DNA of 64,000 nucleotides from Mycobacterium heckeshornense. GTDB lineage: Bacteria > Actinomycetota > Actinomycetes > Mycobacteriales > Mycobacteriaceae. Of the stretch, positions 55,640 to 62,400 are shown in pieces (within the stretch, counting starts at the first letter, position 1; every line of letters starts with the position of its first letter). Location of the stretch: assembly GCF_016592155.1 (NCBI RefSeq), contig NZ_AP024237.1, forward strand, positions 3,286,001 to 3,350,000, given 5' to 3'. The notes below the pieces were generated by a model. That model worked only from the letters and a program-made list of their open reading frames with translations, was not told where the DNA came from and ran no database searches. The position numbers were made by a program, and so were the translations under genes.

Positions 55640-55690
55640 GTGCGCCACTCCTCCTCATTGGTCCGCTCTGCATCGTCGTCGGCGCGGTCA
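55640..55690 (-). repeat. MIRU-like element between thyA and dfrA
   Basis: On the minus strand the thyA stop sits in an ATGA, followed by a 48-base sequence matching the elements at 61513 and 20250 (shared core GCCGACGACGATGCAGAGCG, then GAGGAGGAG). In the frame conserved with the others it encodes [16 protein letters not shown], but one base is missing near the left end, so the mini-ORF no longer starts at the overlap. It supplies the dfrA ribosome site. Confidence 0.75.
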
Positions 55691-56488
55691 TACGGCGACG
55701 GGGGCCTTGATCGCCGGGTGCGGATCGTAATTTTTGATAACGATGTCCTCATAGGTGTAATCGAATATCGAATCTCGGTGTGCCAGAACGATTTGCGGAT
55801 ATGGCCGAGGTTCGCGACCGAGCTGCAGGCGCACCTGCTCGACGTGGTTGTCGTAGATATGGCAGTCGCCACCGGTCCAAATAAACTCTCCCACATCCAG
55901 ATCCGCCTGCGCAGCCATCATATTGGTGAGCAGGGCGTAGCTGGCGATGTTAAACGGCACCCCGAGAAACAGGTCGGCACTGCGCTGATAAACCTGGCAG
56001 CTCAGCCGCCCGTCGGCAACGTAGAACTGGAACAGCACGTGACACGGCGGCAATGCCATCCTGTGAAGTTCCCCGACGTTCCACGCCGAGACAATGATTC
56101 GCCGCGAGTCGGGGTCGGTGCGCAGCAGCTCCAGCGCCGCGCGGATCTGGTCGATGTGCTCACCCGACGCGGTCGGCCACGACCGCCACTGCACACCGTA
56201 GATTGGCCCCAGATCGCCCGTCGGAGAAGCCCATTCGTCCCAGATCGTGACTCCATGCTGCTGCAACCAGCGCACGTTGGAATCGCCGCGCAGAAACCAC
56301 AGCAATTCGTAGATCACCGATCTGACATGCACTTTCTTGGTGGTGATTAGCGGGAAGCCGGTCGACAGGTCGTAGCGCATCTGCTGGCCGAACAGGCTGC
56401 GGGTTCCGGTGCCGGTGCGGTCGGACTTGCGTGTGCCCCGCTCCAGCACCAGCCGCAGCAGATCCTCGTACGGCGTAGCGATCGGCAC
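55688..56488 (-). CDS. thyA: Thymidylate synthase ThyA
   Basis: A 266-residue folate-dependent dTMP synthase. The GTG at 56488 ([18 protein letters not shown]) matches the usual start within three residues; the frame upstream overlaps the divergent hydrolase region. Arg loop [18 protein letters not shown], catalytic Cys in [14 protein letters not shown], and the C-terminal [13 protein letters not shown], whose last residues close the active site. Followed by the MIRU-like element and dfrA. Confidence 0.96.
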   Translation of the reverse strand: MPIATPYEDLLRLVLERGTRKSDRTGTGTRSLFGQQMRYDLSTGFPLITTKKVHVRSVIYELLWFLRGDSNVRWLQQHGVTIWDEWASPTGDLGPIYGVQWRSWPTASGEHIDQIRAALELLRTDPDSRRIIVSAWNVGELHRMALPPCHVLFQFYVADGRLSCQVYQRSADLFLGVPFNIASYALLTNMMAAQADLDVGEFIWTGGDCHIYDNHVEQVRLQLGREPRPYPQIVLAHRDSIFDYTYEDIVIKNYDPHPAIKAPVAV

Positions 56489-56531
56489 GCCGCCCAGCTT
56501 ACGTCGCAACGGGGGGAGTAGAACGGATGCC

Positions 56532-57287
56532 ATGCCGCATATTACCGACACCATTACCACTGCCGATGGCACCTGTACCGTCCAGCTGTTCACCCCCGAT
56601 GGTGACGGCCCCTGGCCCGGCGTTGTCATGTATCCCGACGCCGGCGGGGTGCGCGACACCTTCCGCGACATGGCGGCCAAGCTGGCCGGCTTCGGCTACG
56701 CGGTGCTGCTGCCCGACGTGTATTACCGCCACGGCAACTGGGAGCCGTTGGATATGCGCACAGCGTTCAGCGACCCGGCCGAGCGCAGGAGGCTGATGTC
56801 GATGGTCGGCAGCGTGACACCGGACATGATGGCCCGCGATGCCGCCGCGTTCTTCGACTACCTGACCGGCCGCCCCGAGGTCAAGGGCGACAGATTCGGC
56901 ACCACCGGCTACTGCATGGGCGGACGGACCTCGCTGGTGGTCGCCGGGCGTCAACCGGAGCGGGTCGCGGCGGCCGCCTCCTTCCACGGTGGCGGGCTGG
57001 CGACCGAGAGCCCGGACAGCCCCCACCTGTTGGCCGACCGGATCCAAGCGGCGGTTTACGTCGCGGGAGCCCAGAACGACGGCTCGTTCACTCCCGAGCA
57101 GGCCGAGCAGCTCGACAAGGCGCTGACCGCGGCCGGTGTCGAGCACACGATCGAGACGTACCCGGCTGAGCATGGGTTCGCGGTCCCGGACAATCCGCCG
57201 TACGACGAGTCCGCCGCCGAGCGGCATTGGGCGGCGATGCGGGACTTCTTCGGCGCCAAGCTGGCCGGGAGAGCCGCCACACGGTGA
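56532..57287 (+). CDS. Dienelactone hydrolase family protein (Rv2765 type)
   Basis: A 251-residue alpha/beta hydrolase of the DLH family starting at the ATG at 56532 after GGGGGGAG; the longer frame overlaps thyA on the other strand. Nucleophile elbow [10 protein letters not shown] with Cys near residue 130 (G-x-C-x-G-G is the DLH hallmark), oxyanion/Glu region [15 protein letters not shown], and His in [14 protein letters not shown] near residue 218. A thiolate hydrolase with unknown lactone or ester substrate. Confidence 0.9.
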   Translation: MPHITDTITTADGTCTVQLFTPDGDGPWPGVVMYPDAGGVRDTFRDMAAKLAGFGYAVLLPDVYYRHGNWEPLDMRTAFSDPAERRRLMSMVGSVTPDMMARDAAAFFDYLTGRPEVKGDRFGTTGYCMGGRTSLVVAGRQPERVAAAASFHGGGLATESPDSPHLLADRIQAAVYVAGAQNDGSFTPEQAEQLDKALTAAGVEHTIETYPAEHGFAVPDNPPYDESAAERHWAAMRDFFGAKLAGRAATR

Positions 57288-57329
57288 CGGCGGCCGCGGT
57301 TGCGGTCTCAGCCGACTGCACGACCCGAC

Positions 57330-57416
57330 TTATGCTTCGCGGCGACGCGCTGACGCCTCGCCGGCGGGTGCTTTGTCGGCTCCGCGATAGCCGCTGCCTA
57401 CCTTGCCCATGATCAC
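57330..57416 (-). CDS. Possible coupled 28-codon mini-ORF
   Basis: A GTG overlaps the TGA of the acyl-CoA dehydrogenase at 57413 (GTGA), opening a frame that reads MIMGKVGSGYRGADKAPAGE and then ASARRREA before a TAA. The arrangement is like a translationally coupled small gene or eroded repeat element. No similarity to the MIRU-like peptides is clear; it may be chance. Confidence 0.2.
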   Translation of the reverse strand: MIMGKVGSGYRGADKAPAGEASARRREA

Positions 57417-58513
57417 GTTGCCGGCAGGTCGACCAGCTCGGCCAGCCGGGCGCGATGCCGGTAGCCGGTGCCGAGCGCAAGCTGATCGCTCTTGGCCCGC
57501 TTGAGATACAGGTGCGCCGGGTAGTCCCACGTCATTCCGATGCCGCCGTGCAGCTGAATGCATTCTTCGGCGGCATGCACCGCCGCGTCGCTGCAGTAGG
57601 CCTGCGCGATGGTCGCGGCGATGGCCGCGTCCGGGTCGCGCCGTGCGCAGGTGTCGGCCGCGTATCGCGCTGCTGCCGCCGCGGAACTCACCTCCAGCCA
57701 CAGGTCCGCCATCCGGTGCTTGATCGCCTGGTATGAGCCGATCGTGCGAGCAAACTGCTTGCGGCCCTTGATGTACTTGAGCGTGGTGTCGAAACACCAT
57801 TGCGCGACGCCGAGCTGCTCGGAGGCCAGCAGCGCCGTCCCGGTCTGCAGCGCCGCCGCGAGCGCCGCCTCCGCAGAGCCGGTGGCAACCCGCGACGGCG
57901 GCACTCCTGAAAATCTCACGTGTGCGAGGGATCTAGTCATGTCCAGCGCCAACACCGGCGACACCTCGACACCGGTCGCAGCACGAGAGACGGTGTGCAG
58001 TCCGAGTCCATCGGGGCCGGCCGCCGGCACCACCAGCACATCGGCCTCGGCCACGCCCGCGACGCCGGTGACCTCTCCGGCCAGACCGTCATTCCCGATA
58101 GTTACCCCCGCGACCGCATCGCCGGGCGCGGTCGACAGCGGCACCACCAGCGCCGCGGTGAGCTCACCGGCGGCCAGCGCCGGCAGCGTTTCGGTGTCGC
58201 CGGCGGTCAGCAGCGCAATGGTCGCCAGCACCGCGCTGGACAAAAACGGTACCGGGGCAACCGCTCGGCCGATCTCCTCCATCACCACGGCGGCCTCTCG
58301 CGCACCGGCGCCTGCGCCACCGAGCTCATCGGGCACCAGCAACCCCGCTACCCCGAGGTCGGCCGCCAACTCCTTCCACACGCCCGAAAAGTCCGGCGGC
58401 GCAGGATCATACAGCCGCATCACCGCTTCCGGCGGACACCGGTCGGCCAGCAAGCGGCGGACACTGTCTCGCAGGGCTTCCTCGGTGTCGGAATACAGCA
58501 AGTCGGCGTTCAT
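57413..58513 (-). CDS. Acyl-CoA dehydrogenase family protein (operon gene 6)
   Basis: A 366-residue ACAD starting at the ATG at 58513, which overlaps the stop of the upstream ACAD by four bases (ATGA). Segments: N-terminal helical domain (DSVRRLLADRCPPEAV), LLVPDELGGAGAGAREAAVV, and C-terminal IQLHGGIGMTWDYPAHLYLKR. The usual glutamate-bearing C-terminal loop is present in modified form. ACADs of this small type often pair with a second ACAD subunit, as here (58510), to act as a heteromer in steroid or branched acyl-CoA degradation. Confidence 0.87.
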   Translation of the reverse strand: MNADLLYSDTEEALRDSVRRLLADRCPPEAVMRLYDPAPPDFSGVWKELAADLGVAGLLVPDELGGAGAGAREAAVVMEEIGRAVAPVPFLSSAVLATIALLTAGDTETLPALAAGELTAALVVPLSTAPGDAVAGVTIGNDGLAGEVTGVAGVAEADVLVVPAAGPDGLGLHTVSRAATGVEVSPVLALDMTRSLAHVRFSGVPPSRVATGSAEAALAAALQTGTALLASEQLGVAQWCFDTTLKYIKGRKQFARTIGSYQAIKHRMADLWLEVSSAAAAARYAADTCARRDPDAAIAATIAQAYCSDAAVHAAEECIQLHGGIGMTWDYPAHLYLKRAKSDQLALGTGYRHRARLAELVDLPAT

Positions 58514-59706
58514 CGCTCCAGATCCTTCCAGGCGACATCCTTGTCGACGCGGTGTTCGGGCGGCAGCCCGAGAACCCGTTCGGCGATGGTGTTGCGCAAG
58601 ATCTCCGAGGTACCGCCTTCGATTGAATTGCCTCTGGCCCGCAGATAGCGATATCCGGGCTCGCGCCCGATCAGGTCGACCGTCTCGGGTCGCCGCATCG
58701 TCCAATCGTCGTATTGCAGGCCCGATTCTGCGTGCAGTTCCAGCTCGAATCCCGAAATCGCTTGCGCTAAGCGGGCGAAGGCGATTTTCATGCCCGCACC
58801 TTCGGGCCCGGGCTGGCCGGCGGCCAGCCGCTGCCGCAGCCGTTCACCGGTTAATCGGGTGACTTCCGATTCAACCCACAGCCGCATCAGCTGGTCGTGC
58901 ATCGCGGGGTTGCGCAGCCCCGGCTCGCTTCGCCAGGCCTGGGTGACCTTGCCGATCATTCCGCCTTCTCGGGGGACGCCGGGCCTGTTGCCGATGGCGA
59001 GCCGCTCGTTGTTGAGCGTGGTGGTCGCCACCTTCCAGCCGCCGCCCTCGGGTCCGAGCCGGTTCGCGTCGGGCACTCTGACGTCGGTGAGAAAGACTTC
59101 GTTGAATTCGGCTTCACCGGTGATCTGACGCAGCGGGCGGATCTCGATGCCGGGAACGGTCATGTCGCACAGGAAGTACGTCAGGCCTTGGTGTTTGGGC
59201 ACCGCGGGGTCCGTGCGCGCGAGAAGGATAGCCATCTGGGCGTGTTGCGCCATCGAGGTCCACACCTTCTGCCCGTTGACGATCCAGTCGCCATCCGGAC
59301 CGTCGCGGACCGCACGGGTGGCGAGCCCGGCCAGGTCCGATCCGGCGCCTGGTTCGCTGAACAGCTGACAGTAAATGTGTTCGCCGGTGTACAACGGGCG
59401 CAAGAACTTTCGTTTCTGTTCGTCGGTGCCGAACGCGGCGATCGTCGGCGCCGCCATGCCCATGCCGATGACGTTTCTGCCCAGCCCGGGCGGCGGCGCA
59501 CCCGCCGCAGCCAGTTGGGCCTCGACACGCTGCTGGAACGTCCGCGGCAGCTCGAGACCGCCGCACCCACGGGGAAAGTGCACCCATGCCAGCCCGGCGT
59601 CGAACCGTGCGCCGAGAAACTCGCGGGGGTCGGTGGTCGCCGGATCGTGTTGCGCAAGCAGCGTGCGCACTCTCGCGTCGAGGTCTGCGGCGATGTCGGT
59701 GCTCAT
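58510..59706 (-). CDS. Acyl-CoA dehydrogenase family protein (operon gene 5)
   Basis: A 398-residue ACAD. FAD-binding segments QLFSEPGAGSDLAGLATRAV, VNGQKVWTSMAQHAQMAIL and C-terminal SIEGGTSEILRNTIAERVLGLP. With its ATGA-coupled neighbour it probably forms a two-subunit enzyme. It lies 12 bases downstream of the phosphotransferase-like gene, in the 57.4-64 kb operon. Confidence 0.9.
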   Translation of the reverse strand: MSTDIAADLDARVRTLLAQHDPATTDPREFLGARFDAGLAWVHFPRGCGGLELPRTFQQRVEAQLAAAGAPPPGLGRNVIGMGMAAPTIAAFGTDEQKRKFLRPLYTGEHIYCQLFSEPGAGSDLAGLATRAVRDGPDGDWIVNGQKVWTSMAQHAQMAILLARTDPAVPKHQGLTYFLCDMTVPGIEIRPLRQITGEAEFNEVFLTDVRVPDANRLGPEGGGWKVATTTLNNERLAIGNRPGVPREGGMIGKVTQAWRSEPGLRNPAMHDQLMRLWVESEVTRLTGERLRQRLAAGQPGPEGAGMKIAFARLAQAISGFELELHAESGLQYDDWTMRRPETVDLIGREPGYRYLRARGNSIEGGTSEILRNTIAERVLGLPPEHRVDKDVAWKDLER

Positions 59707-59718
59707 CTCGGTCTCCGT

Positions 59719-60747
59719 TCAGATACCAGCGTCCGCGGCTACTTCGCGCGCCTTGCGGACCAGGGCGTCGATCCGTTGCACGGTAGGCGTGCCGGCGGCG
59801 GCCTTGTTCTGCGGCTCGTCCATGGCGCGGCGCATCACACCCTCGGCGATAATCGCCACCTTCCACAGCCCCAATGCATGCCAGTACTTCAGCGCCGCCG
59901 CGTCGCGGCCGGTTTCGGCGAGGTACACCGCTATCATCTCGGCACGATCGGGGAACCCGTCGAGCGCTGCCGCGGCGAAGCTTCCGGCCCAGTCATCCTC
60001 CCCAGGCTCGGGCCAGTACGCCAGCAAGCTGCCCATGTCGGCCAACGGCTCACCGAGGGTGGACAGCTCCCAATCCAGCACGGCGATTACTTCGCCGGTC
60101 GTGTGCGAGGTGATGACGTTGCGCAGGTGAAAGTCGCCGTGCACCAGCGTCAGTTCCTGTTGCGCAGGAGCGGCGGCGACCAGTCGTCGGGTCAGGTCGT
60201 CGAGGTCGGGCAGGTCGCGGGTCTTCGACAGCTCCCACTGTCCGGCCCAGCGTTTGAGCTGACGCTGGGCGTAGGGTTTGTGGCTCGCCAGATCGGCCAA
60301 GCCGACTTCGTCGATGTCGACGGCATGGATCTTGGCCAGGGTCTTCGCCATCGAGAGGCCGATTTGCCTGCGGCGCCGCGGCGCCAGTGATTTCGCTTTT
60401 TCCATCCGGTCGATCACCAGGCCGTCGACGTATTGCATCAACAGCAGCGGAACGTCGGCGGTGTCGCGGGTCAGCCCGTAGATCGCCGGCATGGGCACGG
60501 CGGTGTCCCGCAACGCCCACAGGATGCGCGCCTCGCGCGCCACGTCGTGCGCCGACGCCAGCAACTGCCCCAGCGGCGGGCGGCGCAGCACCCATGCCCG
60601 GTCGGTGGCGTCGCGCACCAGGTAGGTCAGGTTCGACTGGCCCAGCCCGATCCGCTCGAAGCTCAGCGGGCCGGTGAACGCGATCCCGAGCCGTTCGATC
60701 CAGTCGGCGACGGCGGCCGGGTCGATACCCAGGACCGCGCTAGTCAC
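59719..60747 (-). CDS. Aminoglycoside-phosphotransferase-fold (ACAD10-like) kinase
   Basis: A 342-residue protein of the APH/choline-kinase fold. GTG start at 60747 lies eight bases inside the SDR gene upstream. ATP-site RIGLGQSNLTYLVRD, VLRRPP with the nucleotide lysine position as Arg-rich loop, catalytic loop LVHGDFHLRNVI (H-G-D-x-H-x-x-N) and metal aspartate in VLDWELSTLGEPLAD. In actinobacteria and in human ACAD10 this domain is found fused to or beside acyl-CoA dehydrogenases, where it may phosphorylate a hydroxyacyl intermediate. Neighbours here fit that. Confidence 0.85.
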   Translation of the reverse strand: MTSAVLGIDPAAVADWIERLGIAFTGPLSFERIGLGQSNLTYLVRDATDRAWVLRRPPLGQLLASAHDVAREARILWALRDTAVPMPAIYGLTRDTADVPLLLMQYVDGLVIDRMEKAKSLAPRRRRQIGLSMAKTLAKIHAVDIDEVGLADLASHKPYAQRQLKRWAGQWELSKTRDLPDLDDLTRRLVAAAPAQQELTLVHGDFHLRNVITSHTTGEVIAVLDWELSTLGEPLADMGSLLAYWPEPGEDDWAGSFAAAALDGFPDRAEMIAVYLAETGRDAAALKYWHALGLWKVAIIAEGVMRRAMDEPQNKAAAGTPTVQRIDALVRKAREVAADAGI

Positions 60748-61516
60748 CGGAGTCGGTCCGAAACGCCTGCGCATTGCCGAGGAGCTGACCGCCGTCGATC
60801 ACCATGGTCTCCCCAGTGATCCAGCTGGCAGCATCGGAAACCAGGAACGCAACCGCGCCTGCCACATCGGCCGGCTCGCCAATGCGTCCTAGCGGTGTCG
60901 TCGCCGCCAAGGCGTCTTCGTTGTTCTTCCACAGCGTCTCGGCGAGGCGGGTGCGCACCACGCCGGGGCAGATCGCATTCACCCGGACCCGCGGTGAAAG
61001 CTCCAGCGCCAGTTGCTTGGTGACGTGGATCAGCGCGGCCTTCGTCGCGTTGTACATGCCCATGTACGGCGCGAAGTGCATGCCGCCGATCGACGACGTG
61101 TTCACAATCGCGCCGCCGTGCTCACCCATCCAGGCCTTGACGACAAGCGAGGTCCACAACAGCGGCGCCCACAGGTTGACGTCAAAGACCTTGGCGAAGC
61201 GCCCGTGGTCCTGATCGATCAGCGGACCATAGGCCGGGTTGGTTCCGGCGTTGTTGACGAGGATGTCGACGCTGCCGAAACGCTCCAGCGCCAGGTCGAT
61301 ACACCGTTGCGCGGCAGTCTCTTCGACGGCATGGGCGGCGACACCGAGGGCGTTACCCCCGACCTGCGCGGCGGCCGCGTCCGCGTTCTCCTGCTTGCGT
61401 GACGTCACCACGACATTGGCGCCATCCCGGGCTAGTCGCTGCGCGACGGCCAGCCCGATCCCCCGCGAGGCGCCGGTAATAATCGCCGTGCGGCCGGTGA
61501 GATTTTCAGTGGTCAA
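60740..61516 (-). CDS. SDR family oxidoreductase, FabG/Rv2766c-like
   Basis: A 258-residue SDR. TTG start at 61516 (MTTENLTGRTAIITGASRGIG), in a TTGA overlap with the mini-ORF of the repeat element; no other start agrees with the homology. Cofactor TGASRGIGLAVAQRLARDG, NNAG in ILVNNAGTNPAYG, Ser in VNTSSIGGMHFAP and Y-x3-K in GMYNATKAALIH. Likely 3-hydroxyacyl-CoA or related reductase in the acyl-CoA operon. Corresponds by place to Rv2766c. Confidence 0.88.
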   Translation of the reverse strand: MTTENLTGRTAIITGASRGIGLAVAQRLARDGANVVVTSRKQENADAAAAQVGGNALGVAAHAVEETAAQRCIDLALERFGSVDILVNNAGTNPAYGPLIDQDHGRFAKVFDVNLWAPLLWTSLVVKAWMGEHGGAIVNTSSIGGMHFAPYMGMYNATKAALIHVTKQLALELSPRVRVNAICPGVVRTRLAETLWKNNEDALAATTPLGRIGEPADVAGAVAFLVSDAASWITGETMVIDGGQLLGNAQAFRTDSGD

Positions 61517-61569
61517 TTGCGCTGCTCCTCCTCATCGCTTCGCTCTGCATCGTCGACAGCGCGGGTCAT
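61513..61569 (-). repeat. MIRU-like element between two SDR genes, with intact 18-codon mini-ORF
   Basis: On the minus strand an 18-codon ORF (MTRAVDDAERSDEEEQRN) starts in an ATGA with the upstream SDR stop and ends in a TTGA with the downstream SDR TTG start. Core GACGATGCAGAGCGAAGCGA followed by GAGGAGGAG matches the element at 55640. This is the full MIRU arrangement, where both ends sit in overlapping stop/start sites. Confidence 0.82.
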
Positions 61570-62387
61570 CGTTCATCTCCTAACAGGCTGCGCTGGTAGC
61601 GGCGCATGCCGCGCAGCCACCGGTCGTAGTCGGCGGCCTTTTGGCGGTACATGTCCAGCACTTCCGGGTGTGGAAGGATGAGAAAGCGCTCCTCCTCGAT
61701 GGCCGCCAGCACGGCATCGGCGACCTTGGATGGCTCTAGCACTTCGCCAGCTGTGGTGACCGCACGCGTGGCCAGATCGCCCAGCGGATCGCCGGATTGC
61801 CCTCCGGAGTACAGCAGCTTGGTGTTCACCCCCATGGGACACAGGCAGCTCACCCGGACTCCCTTGTCGCCGTACGTGATGTTGAGCCATTCGGCGAAGC
61901 CGACCGCCGCGTGCTTGGTGACCGAGTAGGTGGCCGAGCCGAGTTGGGTGAGCAGGCCAGCCGCCGACGCGGTGCTGACGAAGTAGCCCTCGCCGCGCTC
62001 GACCCAGCCTGGCACGAGCAGTTGCGCGGCGCGGATGTGCGCAAGCAGGTTGACGTCGAGGCTTCGCTCCCAATCGCTTTCGCTGACGTCGAGGCCCGCC
62101 GCGCCGGTAATACCGGCGTTCGCGAAATATAGGTCGACCGGGCCGAATTCGTCTTCGGCCAGCCGGATGAGCCGCTGGATCGCGGCGGTGTCGGATACGT
62201 CAGCACCCGCGCCGACCGCGGCACCGGACCGCTGGCTGTTGGCTTGTTCGGCGACTTCTGCCGCGGCTTTAGCGTCCAGGTCCGCGACGACGACCCGCGC
62301 ACCGTCGCGTGCCAGTCTCGTGGCCAGTGCGCCGCCAATGCCGCCGCCACCGCCGGTGACGATGGCGGTCTTTCGGACAACTTCCAC
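61566..62387 (-). CDS. SDR family oxidoreductase
   Basis: A 273-residue SDR. TGGGGGIGGALATRLARDGAR (nucleotide site, shown to 20 residues), FANAGITGAAGLD in place of NNAG, Ser in STASAAGLLTQLG and Y-x3-K in TYSVTKHAAVGF. The C-terminal part (EERFLILPHPEVLDMYRQKA) is typical of the mycobacterial 'SDR oxidoreductase' group near acyl-CoA dehydrogenases. Lies 13 bases after the carboxylase gene. Confidence 0.88.
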   Translation of the reverse strand: MEVVRKTAIVTGGGGGIGGALATRLARDGARVVVADLDAKAAAEVAEQANSQRSGAAVGAGADVSDTAAIQRLIRLAEDEFGPVDLYFANAGITGAAGLDVSESDWERSLDVNLLAHIRAAQLLVPGWVERGEGYFVSTASAAGLLTQLGSATYSVTKHAAVGFAEWLNITYGDKGVRVSCLCPMGVNTKLLYSGGQSGDPLGDLATRAVTTAGEVLEPSKVADAVLAAIEEERFLILPHPEVLDMYRQKAADYDRWLRGMRRYQRSLLGDER

Positions 62388-62400
62388 GCGTGAATTCCTT

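Noticed and set aside
57609..58862. 417-codon plus-strand open frame
   Set aside because: Antisense to the ACAD pair; serine/arginine/alanine-rich shadow composition.
58897..60390. 497-codon plus-strand open frame across ACAD and kinase genes
   Set aside because: Antisense shadow of two conserved genes.
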